Source: JBMYXZ01 sp049608925 | GTDB lineage: Bacteria; Pseudomonadota; Alphaproteobacteria; JAGOMX01 | Assembly: GCA_049608925.1 (NCBI GenBank) | Contig: JBMYXZ010000069.1 | Location: forward strand, 1 to 7,860 | Direction: 5' to 3' | DNA: 7,860 nt | In this document: positions 1 through 6,788 of the stretch, piece after piece | Numbering within the stretch: the first letter of the stretch is position 1 | Layout: the number at the start of each line of letters is the position of its first letter | Notes under the pieces: generated by a model | Seen by the model: only the letters and a program-made list of their open reading frames with translations | What the model was told of the DNA's origin: nothing | The model's database searches: none | Made by a program: the position numbers and the translations under genes

Positions 1-1
1 A

Positions 2-12
2 CTCCTCCTCCT
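2..12 (-). promoter_or_regulatory. Strong ribosome-binding site for a gene starting beyond the left edge
   Basis: Read on the minus strand, this is AGGAGGAGGAG, an extended purine-rich Shine-Dalgarno sequence. No start codon follows at usable spacing inside the window, so the gene would begin just outside it. In many alphaproteobacteria dnaE (DNA polymerase III alpha subunit) follows proS-lolC-lolD, so dnaE is the natural guess. That identity rests on known gene order, not on any coding sequence seen here. Confidence 0.5.
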
Positions 13-79
13 GGATTATTCCGGATAGTTATGTGGGTCAAGCCGCGGAAAGTCGAAGCCTGTGGGGCTGATTGGAGAG

Positions 80-109
80 AGCCTTGAAACATTAAGGCTT
101 TCCCGCCTT
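80..109 (-). repeat. Overlapping small inverted repeats downstream of lolD
   Basis: On the minus strand, AAGGC (109-105) can pair with GCCTT (98-94) across a 6-nt loop. Alternatively AGCCTT (99-94) can pair with AAGGCT (85-80) across an 8-nt loop. The two hairpins share the middle segment and exclude each other. Neither is followed by a T-run, so this is not a standard intrinsic terminator. It lies between the lolD stop and the ribosome-binding site at 2-12, where it could be a leader or processing structure. The stems are short and may be chance. Confidence 0.3.
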
Positions 110-152
110 CATAAATTATCCAAGACACTTATGACACACTATGGCCTCTATC

Positions 153-821
153 TTAAACGACTTTTCCATCGATTAAATGAATGGTGCGGTCCATACGGTC
201 CGCTAACTCTGGATTATGGGTTGCGATTAACGCTCCCATATTATTGTCACGCGCAAAGACGGTCATTTCCTCAAAGACTGAATCTGCTGTTTTTGTGTCT
301 AAATTGCCGGTGGGTTCATCCGCCAACAATAACTTTGGGTTGTTGGCCAGAGCGCGCATGATTGCGACACGCTGTTGTTCGCCTCCTGAAAGTTGTGATG
401 GTCTATGTGTAGCACGATTATCTAGTTTCACTGCCTCTAAAAGATCGCGAGCACGATTTTCTGCATCGACACGCGGAACGCCTGCAAGTAACTGGGGCAT
501 AACAATATTTTCCAGCGCCGAGAATTCCCCCAGCAGGTGGTGGAATTGATAGACAAATCCGATTTCATGTCTTCTAACAGCCGTGCGCTTTGCATCAGGC
601 AGTCCAGCAGATTCTTGTCCAGCAATCAAAACTTGTCCCGTTGTGCAAGTATCCAACAGTCCAGCAATATGCAACAGGGTTGACTTACCAGCCCCTGATG
701 GTCCCATCAAAGCCACGACCTCCCCAGGCTGAATGTCCAACGAAACCCCGCGCAGAACTTCTACCTGCTCTGAATACCGGTGGTGAATATCTTTTAAGCT
801 CAAGACTGTCGATTTACTCAT
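153..821 (-). CDS. lolD: Lipoprotein-releasing system ATP-binding protein LolD
   Basis: This is the cytoplasmic ATPase of the Lol ABC transporter. It powers extraction of outer-membrane lipoproteins from the inner membrane and their hand-over to LolA. All nucleotide-binding motifs are intact: Walker A GPSGAGKST (40-48), Q-loop Gln92 in YQFHHLL, signature LSGGEQQ (144-150), Walker B KLLLADEP with catalytic Glu169 (163-170), D-loop GNLD (172-175) and switch His202. The 222-residue length is normal for the MacB/LolD subfamily. The ATG overlaps the end of the upstream permease gene by 8 bp (ATGAGTAA). A GGAGG at 831-835 (minus strand), 9 nt before the ATG, supports this start. It is the last gene of the proS-lolC-lolD overlap series. 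The adjoining permease gene separates it from other ABC exporter ATPases, and confidence is high. Confidence 0.95.
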   Translation of the reverse strand: MSKSTVLSLKDIHHRYSEQVEVLRGVSLDIQPGEVVALMGPSGAGKSTLLHIAGLLDTCTTGQVLIAGQESAGLPDAKRTAVRRHEIGFVYQFHHLLGEFSALENIVMPQLLAGVPRVDAENRARDLLEAVKLDNRATHRPSQLSGGEQQRVAIMRALANNPKLLLADEPTGNLDTKTADSVFEEMTVFARDNNMGALIATHNPELADRMDRTIHLIDGKVV

Positions 822-2052
822 ATCGCAAGGCCTCCACAGGATCCAGACGAGACGCTTTCCAGGATGGGTACAGCGTTGCCAAGAATGACAGTACCAGGGC
901 TATAATGACAACAGCCACCACTTCCATGGGCTCGACACGTGCGGGCAGTTGCGTCAGATAATATATCTCTGGGCTGAACAGCTCGGTTTGTGTCAGGTAT
1001 TGCACCCACTGGCGGATCGTTTCGATGTTCAACGAGAACAGCAATCCCAGAATCACCCCCATAACCGTGCCAAATGTCCCAATGCTCGCGCCTGTTACAA
1101 AGAAAATCCCCATGATTGTTTTTCGTGTAGCCCCCATAGTGCGCAAAATCGCAATATCTTGGCCTTTGTCTTTAACCAACATAATAAGGCTGGAGATAAT
1201 ATTAAACGCTGCAATCAGGATGATCAGCGTCAAAATCGTAAACATCACATTACGTTCTACTTGCAGCGCTGTGAAGAAAGAAGCATTGGATTGCTGCCAA
1301 TCGGACACCCAGTATGCTTCCGGCACAATTGCATCTACATCTTGACGAATCATCCTGACATTGTCAGGTGTATTGATAAAGACTTCGATACCTGTGACGG
1401 CATCGCCCAGCTTAAAGAATTGCTGCATAATGTCCATTGGGGCAAATATGGCTCCACTGTCGTATGTGTGCATTCCAACCTCAAACACGCCACCAATAGT
1501 AAAGCGGCGCATACGCGGCACAACACCGAAAGCAGTCTTGGCACCTCGCGGTGAGACAATCGTCAACTGCCCCCCTGCCCTGACGCCCAAAGATTCCGCC
1601 ATACGCTTGCCGATCAACACATGGTTGCCAGCCTGCAAACTGTCAATAGAGCCATCAATAATGTTGTTTACAATCGAGGAACGGTTTTGCAAATCTTCAA
1701 ACCGAATACCATGGACCATTGCACCTTGGGCTGAGTTGCCTTTGATCACCATGATCTGGCGTTCTACCAGAGGCGTCGCGGATTTAACCTCGGGCATCTG
1801 GCGTAGCTGAGCAGTCAAGTCTTGATACCCTGTGATGGGACGACCATAGATACCAATATGGCCATTAAAGCCTAGAATCTGTTTGGACAGTTCTTCCCGA
1901 AAGCCATTCATAACCGCCATGACGATAATCAGTGTGGCCACGCCTAACATAATGCCAACCACAGAAAAGCCAGCAATCACCGAGATGATCCCCTCTTGCC
2001 TGCGGGCGCGTAAATATCGAAATGCTATGGTGCGTTCAACAATACCAATCAT
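814..2052 (-). CDS. lolC: Lipoprotein-releasing system transmembrane protein, LolC/LolE family (possibly LolF type)
   Basis: This inner-membrane permease is the partner of LolD in releasing lipoproteins to periplasmic LolA. Its layout is that of the LolC/E (FtsX/MacB) family: a first membrane segment at about 21-50, a periplasmic domain at about 51-265, and three C-terminal segments at about 269-293, 313-342 and 376-396. A cytoplasmic coupling stretch (294-312, with the family-typical ILRTMGAT) lies between segments 2 and 3. The C-terminus SRLDPVEALRYE is diagnostic. The 412-residue length is usual. A loop around 167-185 lies where LolC carries its LolA-binding hook (by family knowledge). Only one permease gene is present, so it may act as a homodimer (LolF type) instead of a LolC-LolE pair; this is inferred, since a paralogue could lie elsewhere. 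The start overlaps the proS stop as ATGA, with CAGGAG at 2067-2072 about 14 nt upstream. Confidence 0.93.
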   Translation of the reverse strand: MIGIVERTIAFRYLRARRQEGIISVIAGFSVVGIMLGVATLIIVMAVMNGFREELSKQILGFNGHIGIYGRPITGYQDLTAQLRQMPEVKSATPLVERQIMVIKGNSAQGAMVHGIRFEDLQNRSSIVNNIIDGSIDSLQAGNHVLIGKRMAESLGVRAGGQLTIVSPRGAKTAFGVVPRMRRFTIGGVFEVGMHTYDSGAIFAPMDIMQQFFKLGDAVTGIEVFINTPDNVRMIRQDVDAIVPEAYWVSDWQQSNASFFTALQVERNVMFTILTLIILIAAFNIISSLIMLVKDKGQDIAILRTMGATRKTIMGIFFVTGASIGTFGTVMGVILGLLFSLNIETIRQWVQYLTQTELFSPEIYYLTQLPARVEPMEVVAVVIIALVLSFLATLYPSWKASRLDPVEALRYE

Positions 2053-3350
2053 ATTGTCTTTAATTGCTCCTGTAGGAATCCGACAGCGGATTCAAGTGAT
2101 ACATCCTGCTTTTCACCAGTACGGCGACATTTGATCTCAACCGTGCCTTCCTTAAGGCCGCGTGGGCCAATGATTACTTGCCACGGTAGACCAATCAAGT
2201 CCATGTCGGCAAACTTCGAACCAGCACTTTCCGAGCGATCGTCATAAAGAGTCTCCATACCCAGATTATTTAATTTCGTGTACAGCTCGTCACAGGTCTG
2301 AACACAAGAATCATCGTTATGTTTTAGGTTAATCAAGCCAACGTGATATGGCGCAACACTTTCTGGCCAAACAATACCGTTTTCATCATGATGCGCTTCT
2401 ATGATAGCGGCAACCAGGCGTGACACCCCAATGCCATAACAGCCCATATGAACCGTCACGGGGCGGCCATCTTGATCTGTGACGTTTGCGCCCATTGGCT
2501 TAGAATACTTTGTGCCCAAATAAAAGATATGTCCGACCTCAATACCACGTGCTGTGCGAAGCTCGTCACCTTTAAGAGGGCACTTTTCAGGATCATGCAT
2601 TTCATCACTGGCCGCATACATCGACATCAAGTCTTTAATGTCTATATCATCAGGCTTCTTGCGTAGATCATCAATTTTGGCGTCATAGAAGATTTCGTTC
2701 TCACCAGTATCAGCCAAAACATTGAATTCATGAGACAGGTCGCCACCAATCAGTCCGGTATCGGCTTTAACGGGCAGTCCTGTAATGCCCATACGCAGAA
2801 AGGTCTTCATATATGCCGAGAACATTTTCTCATAGCTGATAGCGGCTTCTTCTTCGGTCAGATCAAAGCTATAGCAATCCTTCATCAAAAACTCGCGTCC
2901 ACGAAGCACTCCAAAGCGTGGGCGAATTTCGTCACGGAATTTCCAGTTGATTTGGTACAGCATCTTTGGCAGCTCGCGATAGCTAAAGATATACTGGCGG
3001 AAAACATCTGTTACGACTTCTTCTGCAGTTGGCGCATAGAACATCTGACGATCATGACGATCCTTGATCATCAATGTTTCTTTTCCATAACCGCCGCGGC
3101 CACTTTCTTCCCAAAGGGTGGCCGGCTGAATCGTAGGCATTAAAATCTCTTGCGCGCCTGCAGCATTCTGTTCCTCGCGAACGATCTGCTCGATTTTCTT
3201 CATGACGCGATGGCCCATCGGCAACCACGAGAAAATACCGCTGGTGGTTTGATGAATCATCCCCGTGCGCAGCATCAATCGATGTGATGCAACTTTGGCT
3301 TCAGCTGGGGTTTCACGAAAAATCGGGAGGAAATACTGACTACGACGCAT
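2049..3350 (-). CDS. proS: Prolyl-tRNA synthetase, short form without the INS editing domain
   Basis: This cytoplasmic class II aminoacyl-tRNA synthetase charges tRNA-Pro with proline using ATP. Motif 1 lies in the region GMIHQTTSGIFSWLPMGHRV (30-49). Motif 2 runs from FRDE to LMKD (138-158) and contains RFGVLRGREF. Motif 3 is GCYGIGVSRLV (303-313). The anticodon-binding domain fills about 335-433. Between the NVLADTGE segment (210-217) and EVGHIFYLGTKYS (271-283) there is only a short linker where E. coli-type enzymes carry an insertion of about 180 residues that removes mischarged Ala. The 433-residue length matches the short alphaproteobacterial form. It heads the overlap series with the Lol genes and shares ATGA with lolC. 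The ATG at 3348-3350 has only a weak purine stretch upstream (CAGGT about 13 nt away), and the leader is unusually self-complementary. Confidence 0.96.
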   Translation of the reverse strand: MRRSQYFLPIFRETPAEAKVASHRLMLRTGMIHQTTSGIFSWLPMGHRVMKKIEQIVREEQNAAGAQEILMPTIQPATLWEESGRGGYGKETLMIKDRHDRQMFYAPTAEEVVTDVFRQYIFSYRELPKMLYQINWKFRDEIRPRFGVLRGREFLMKDCYSFDLTEEEAAISYEKMFSAYMKTFLRMGITGLPVKADTGLIGGDLSHEFNVLADTGENEIFYDAKIDDLRKKPDDIDIKDLMSMYAASDEMHDPEKCPLKGDELRTARGIEVGHIFYLGTKYSKPMGANVTDQDGRPVTVHMGCYGIGVSRLVAAIIEAHHDENGIVWPESVAPYHVGLINLKHNDDSCVQTCDELYTKLNNLGMETLYDDRSESAGSKFADMDLIGLPWQVIIGPRGLKEGTVEIKCRRTGEKQDVSLESAVGFLQEQLKTI

Positions 3351-3353
3351 TAG

Positions 3354-3411
3354 AAAAAATATACCTGTAAAGTTAGAATTGACATCCCCCTACCGTATAT
3401 TTTTTTACAGG
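3354..3411 (-). promoter_or_regulatory. Self-complementary leader between the cyclase gene and proS
   Basis: Two perfect inverted pairs share the same arms. On the plus strand, AAAAAATATAC (3354-3364) matches GTATATTTTTT (3395-3405) over 11 bp with a 30-nt loop. CCTGTAAA (3365-3372) matches TTTACAGG (3404-3411) over 8 bp. In proS RNA the segments occur in the order X-Y-X'-Y', so the two pairings cannot nest: they would be alternatives or a pseudoknot. The longer stem ends in a U-run 3 nt before the proS AUG and could act as a weak A/U-rich terminator for the cyclase transcript or could mask the proS start. The region is AT-rich, so chance is possible. No good promoter for proS was found in this 90-bp gap. 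Confidence 0.4.
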
Positions 3412-3440
3412 CAGAGTCTAGACATATAAAACGTCTTCGC

Positions 3441-5621
3441 CTACTTCTTGTCTAATTGAATCACCCCTTTCCAGCCCTTTTTGGGGGGATTCTTCTTAAA
3501 GTCCTTGCAGCGTTTTACATACATCTCGGATACCTGATCCTTTCCAAAGCGCTCCATAATCTTCGAGAACTTATCTATCGCCTCGTCCCAACGTTGCTCG
3601 AGATATACTTTAAAGGCGTCGCTGAATAGCTCGATAAACTCGATTCGCTCACGGGATGGGAAAAGTGACGGCTCACCCTGCTTCATGCCAACCAGTTCGT
3701 ATATCTTCTGTCCCTCTTTTTTACCCTTCACAGCCACCACATCCAATGGACGGAAGTGACAGAATCTGTGCGTTTTATCGTATACATCGTGGCTGACAAG
3801 AATTTCTGTGCCATATTGCTTGTTCACGCTTTCCAAACGTGCGGATAAATTCACGCCATCTCCTAAGATGGTATAGTTCATGCGATCCGACGATCCCACG
3901 TTCCCCACGATGACATCCGCAGTGTGTAATCCTATACGAGTGCGCAACTCGGGCTTGCCTTCTGAACGCCACTTGCGATTTAGGCCTTGCAGCTTTTTCT
4001 GGCACTTTAACGCAGCAATACAGCCATTTAATATGTGCTGCTTATCCATAGCTGGCGCGCCCCAGAAAGCCATAATGGCATCACCGATATACTTGTCGAT
4101 GGTGCCTTTTTCATGCTGAATGATCGAAGTCAGCTCTTCAAAATATTCGGAAAGATGTTGCATCAGCTTGTCAGAAGGATAACTTTCACTGACGGTCGTA
4201 AAGTTGGCTATATCGCTGAAGAATATGGTCAACGGACGTTGGCGACCACCAATTTTAACATCTGTGCTTTTTTGCGTCAGCTTGCTGACAATTTCTTTCG
4301 GTGCATACTTAGCAAAGGCCTGGATGCTGTTGCGCATGGTGGAGATCGAGGTATTCAACAGCTGCAATTCATATACGCTGGTATCCACTTCCTTGCCGTT
4401 CTGCAGGTCAAAGCGTTTGATCTTATCCGCTTCATGCGCCAACTGCACAATAGGCTTTGCGATATTGCGAGAGATAATGATAATCAAGATAATCGACAGC
4501 AGGAAGATGATCAGCGAAATCATTACTGTTTCAAATTGGGTTTGCTTGATGGCACCGATAAAGACATCCGAAGGGGCCACAATACCAACCGCCCATTTCT
4601 TCTCGAATGTATCAGGGAATTTTGCAAATAAGGCATAATATTCGACGCCATCATGATCAAAGAAAAAGTTTTCTTTTCCATGATTTATATAGTCCTGATA
4701 AGCATGCACGAGACGCTTGTCATCCAAGTCATGAATCACCCGAACGCGCACATCGTCATGGTCCACTTCAACGATTAAATCAGGATTCGGGTGGGCAACA
4801 AGCTCCCCCCCTTCTGTATCAACAATAAAGGCGATGCCTTCTTCGCCTAGATTGGCTTTTTCAACGAATTTGGCAGTTTCATTGATATCGATATCAACAC
4901 CCACAACTCCAAAGAATTTACCGGTTGAAGGCTGATTTCCATATCCCGTAAACAGTGGCTGCGACGCAGACAGTCCAGGTCGCCTGCTAAGCGCAAAGAT
5001 ATACACATCACTGAAGCTGAATTTTCGGTCTCGCCTTGCGCCGATATACCAGCTGCGCACCCGGTGGTCGAACATTACCTGAGGAATAGACTCGGTTTCT
5101 CGAACAATCCCATTTTCATCAGAATAGCGCCAACTTTCGGTTGTTACGCCGTCTTGTCGGTCAATATAGCGAATAGCAAAGTGAATACCTCCCGGCAACA
5201 GATCTGATGGATGAGACCTGTACGTCGATCTTTCATTCATCCGAATAATCTGTAAAAAGTGTCCCGCTTCATCACCAGCGTAAATGCTGGTTAAATAGCT
5301 GTGAGAGTTCAATACACCAATCATATACAAAACAATGGCTTCATTGTTATTGTCGATTTGATCGGACTGCGCAATCAGGTAAGCCCCCAAATTAGTCATG
5401 GTGCGGGCTTTGTTCATATAGGTCAGGGTATTATCAATCGTGCGCGAGGAAATTTCTTCTAGCAAAACGTTGCTGAACTTAATCGCAGATTTTGTGTTGT
5501 TATAATATGAGTACCAGATGATCGAGAACACAGTGGCCATTGTGATCAATACAAAAGCAACAATAATATCGAATTGTAACGATCTACTGCCCCAGAATTT
5601 ATTAAACGACCCGAATTTCAT
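3441..5621 (-). CDS. Membrane-bound class III adenylate cyclase with periplasmic Cache sensor domain
   Basis: This protein is predicted to turn ATP into cAMP at the inner membrane in response to a periplasmic signal. In order it has a membrane segment at about 17-39; a large periplasmic region 40-361 resembling a double Cache domain (RSWY at 189-192, GVVGVDIDI at 238-246, IVDTEGGELVAHP at 266-278); a membrane segment at about 363-384; a HAMP-like linker (IAKPIVQL, 387-394); a signalling helix KYAPKEIVSKL (438-448); and a cyclase catalytic domain at about 460-620. Catalytic residues are complete: metal-binding Asp470 (FFSD) and Asp514 (YIGD), base-binding Lys510 and Thr584, and transition-state Asn591 and Arg595. 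The Lys/Thr pair is the class IIIb adenylate cyclase pattern; guanylate cyclases usually have Glu/Cys. The helical C-terminus (657-726) may be a single TPR-like hairpin. AGGGG at 5626-5630 precedes the ATG. The ligand is unknown. Confidence 0.92.
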   Translation of the reverse strand: MKFGSFNKFWGSRSLQFDIIVAFVLITMATVFSIIWYSYYNNTKSAIKFSNVLLEEISSRTIDNTLTYMNKARTMTNLGAYLIAQSDQIDNNNEAIVLYMIGVLNSHSYLTSIYAGDEAGHFLQIIRMNERSTYRSHPSDLLPGGIHFAIRYIDRQDGVTTESWRYSDENGIVRETESIPQVMFDHRVRSWYIGARRDRKFSFSDVYIFALSRRPGLSASQPLFTGYGNQPSTGKFFGVVGVDIDINETAKFVEKANLGEEGIAFIVDTEGGELVAHPNPDLIVEVDHDDVRVRVIHDLDDKRLVHAYQDYINHGKENFFFDHDGVEYYALFAKFPDTFEKKWAVGIVAPSDVFIGAIKQTQFETVMISLIIFLLSIILIIIISRNIAKPIVQLAHEADKIKRFDLQNGKEVDTSVYELQLLNTSISTMRNSIQAFAKYAPKEIVSKLTQKSTDVKIGGRQRPLTIFFSDIANFTTVSESYPSDKLMQHLSEYFEELTSIIQHEKGTIDKYIGDAIMAFWGAPAMDKQHILNGCIAALKCQKKLQGLNRKWRSEGKPELRTRIGLHTADVIVGNVGSSDRMNYTILGDGVNLSARLESVNKQYGTEILVSHDVYDKTHRFCHFRPLDVVAVKGKKEGQKIYELVGMKQGEPSLFPSRERIEFIELFSDAFKVYLEQRWDEAIDKFSKIMERFGKDQVSEMYVKRCKDFKKNPPKKGWKGVIQLDKK

Positions 5622-5648
5622 AAAGCCCCTGTGTTATTTTTATTGCTT

Positions 5649-5702
5649 ATTCTAACGCGGGTGCTGACAAAAAATCCAGTGAATACTGATACCAGTGTCA
5701 GG
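5649..5702 (-). promoter_or_regulatory. Candidate promoter/operator region of the cyclase gene
   Basis: Read on the minus strand, TAGAAT (5654-5649) is a 5-of-6 match to a sigma70 -10 box, but no good -35 box lies 16-18 bp upstream. Just upstream, CTGACA (5664-5669) and TGTCAG (5696-5701) form an inverted pair, and CCAGTG is repeated directly at 5676-5681 and 5692-5697. The strong terminator at 5706-5734 isolates the cyclase from the gene upstream, so it needs its own promoter in this stretch. The exact boxes are uncertain. Confidence 0.3.
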
Positions 5703-5705
5703 CAT

Positions 5706-5734
5706 AAAAAAACCGCGGCTGTGCAGCCGCGGTT
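5706..5734 (-). terminator. Rho-independent terminator of the small exported protein gene
   Basis: On the minus strand a perfect 10-bp GC-rich stem, AACCGCGGCT (5734-5725) with AGCCGCGGTT (5720-5711), closes a 4-nt loop and runs straight into a row of T (7 counting the last two stem bases). It lies 27 nt after the stop codon at 5761-5763. This is a textbook intrinsic terminator and should end transcription of the small gene, and of 6070-6738 if the two are co-transcribed. Confidence 0.95.
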
Positions 5735-5760
5735 CAGATGTTTTCCATCATTTGTAGGAA

Positions 5761-5988
5761 TTACAGACCCCACTTCTTTTTTTTCTTTTTTAATTTTTTT
5801 TCAACTTTTTTAACGACTGGCTTAACTTCTTGCCTTACCTTTTTCTCGGTATCGTCTATTACTGGCTTTGCAGCATGTCTTGCTTGTTTTTCTACACCAT
5901 CAAAACCTTCTTTTATCTGCTCACTCGCAGAAACACCAACAGCCAAAAACGCAGACAATGCTGCTGCACTTAACAATATATTTTTCAT
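5761..5988 (-). CDS. Small exported lysine-rich protein of unknown function
   Basis: This 75-residue protein has a clear Sec signal peptide: a short basic start (MKN), a hydrophobic stretch LLSAAALSAFLAVGV (5-19), and a cleavage site after VSA at residue 21. The mature 54 residues are highly charged and probably helical. Two imperfect 15-residue units begin near residues 40 and 55 and share a KPV-x3-(T/V)-EKK pattern. The C-terminus is an almost pure lysine run (64-72) followed by Trp-Gly-Leu. It contains no lipobox Cys. A consensus AAGGAG (5995-6000) lies 6 nt before the ATG, and a strong terminator follows, so the gene looks genuine and well expressed. I do not recognise a family. A basic periplasmic peptide could bind anionic envelope polymers or nucleic acid, but this is only a guess from charge. 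Confidence 0.82.
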   Translation of the reverse strand: MKNILLSAAALSAFLAVGVSASEQIKEGFDGVEKQARHAAKPVIDDTEKKVRQEVKPVVKKVEKKLKKKKKKWGL

Positions 5989-6069
5989 AATCTACTCCTT
6001 GCATAATTAACACTCAATCTTTAGCACAATGCCATCCCCTACTCAATGAAGAACATAGATATTATCTTC

Positions 6070-6738
6070 CTACTCCCTAGTGACGCCCTCCACAAAGAAT
6101 GGTGCCTTTAATTGACGCGTTCGAATGCGGTTGGCTTGGATTAATACTTGTGTTGGTGCCATTAGCTGACCATTGACCTTGGCCAGCCAGTCTGCAGCTT
6201 TGGGACGATGACGTTTGCAATGCAGAATGTGAACATCCTGACCTTCTCGTATCAAGAAATCCGTCACATCAACCATCGATACCCATTGGTTATCAACCGG
6301 CATGGATGGACGATTTTCAATCGCTTGCAGTTTTTGAAAGCTTTTATACTGACGTTCTGGCGTACAACCAGTGATAGAAAATGGTGGGCGATGGAAGATA
6401 CCATTTTCCTGTAGGCTGCCCGAATCGATCACTACATGGGCATGCTTGTGATAACTACAATGCACCAGGTTGTCTTCGGTCAAGCCTAATTGCTGACACA
6501 GTTGCTCGAACTGCCCAAAGCAACGCAGCACAGGAGATTGTGCAACTGTTGGATCACTGCTGTCAAAATAGCTACGAACACTATCTCTGATTCCACTTCG
6601 GTCTAGAACCTTATTAACAGATGTTGTGGTCTTCTCTAAATGATCTGCCAGTTTTTTAACTGGCAATCTGCATAAATATCCCAGCCATAGCTTGGTTTTT
6701 TCTAGATCCGTCCACGTACGACGTAAGTCTTTACTCAA
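6070..6738 (-). CDS. Unrecognised 222-residue protein with N-terminal helix-turn-helix-like region
   Basis: I do not recognise a family. Residues 6-51 look like a homeodomain-like or Myb/SANT-type DNA-binding unit: spaced tryptophans (Trp9, Trp18), then LPVKKLADHL (25-34), a turn, and TTTSVNKVLDRSGI (37-50) as a putative recognition helix. This loosely resembles the N-terminus of GcrA-type regulators. The remainder has His/Cys-rich patches (93-101 and 170-177, HILHCKRH) and a predicted alpha/beta C-terminal part; no signal peptide or membrane segment is visible. The frame is open to an ATG at 6801, but I prefer the TTG at 6736-6738: a GGGAG (6746-6750) sits 7 nt before it, the ATG has no good ribosome site, a TTGACA box lies where transcription would begin after the ATG, and the TTG start falls right before the HTH region. 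It diverges from the XRE regulator and lies 81 nt upstream of the small exported protein gene, with no terminator between. Confidence 0.7.
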   Translation of the reverse strand: MSKDLRRTWTDLEKTKLWLGYLCRLPVKKLADHLEKTTTSVNKVLDRSGIRDSVRSYFDSSDPTVAQSPVLRCFGQFEQLCQQLGLTEDNLVHCSYHKHAHVVIDSGSLQENGIFHRPPFSITGCTPERQYKSFQKLQAIENRPSMPVDNQWVSMVDVTDFLIREGQDVHILHCKRHRPKAADWLAKVNGQLMAPTQVLIQANRIRTRQLKAPFFVEGVTRE

Positions 6739-6745
6739 TGTACTA

Positions 6746-6750
6746 CTCCC
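6746..6750 (-). promoter_or_regulatory. Ribosome-binding site deciding a TTG start
   Basis: On the minus strand this reads GGGAG, followed after 7 nt by TTG at 6738-6736. The upstream in-frame ATG at 6801-6799 is preceded only by a poor match. This site therefore argues for the shorter 222-residue product over the 243-residue one. Confidence 0.6.
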
Positions 6751-6788
6751 TGTAATGGTTGCGTTTTTTATTGCGTCGCAACATAACT

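Noticed and set aside
949..1554. Long plus-strand open frame (201 codons) opposite the permease gene
   Set aside because: It lies wholly antisense to the well-supported lolC-family gene, and its translation is rich in Cys, His, Asn and Gln with no recognisable domain. It is a shadow frame.
3379..3401. Plus-strand TTGACA followed by TATATT in the gap before proS
   Set aside because: The spacing is only 11 bp, and nothing on the plus strand downstream is a credible gene, so this is not a usable promoter.
3416..3423. 8-bp palindrome GTCTAGAC after the cyclase stop codon
   Set aside because: It is too short to mean anything alone and has no second copy or loop structure suggesting an operator or terminator.
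4035..4631. Plus-strand open frame (198 codons) opposite the cyclase gene
   Set aside because: It is antisense to the catalytic domain and membrane segment of the cyclase. It has no recognisable domain, and the opposite strand fully explains the sequence.
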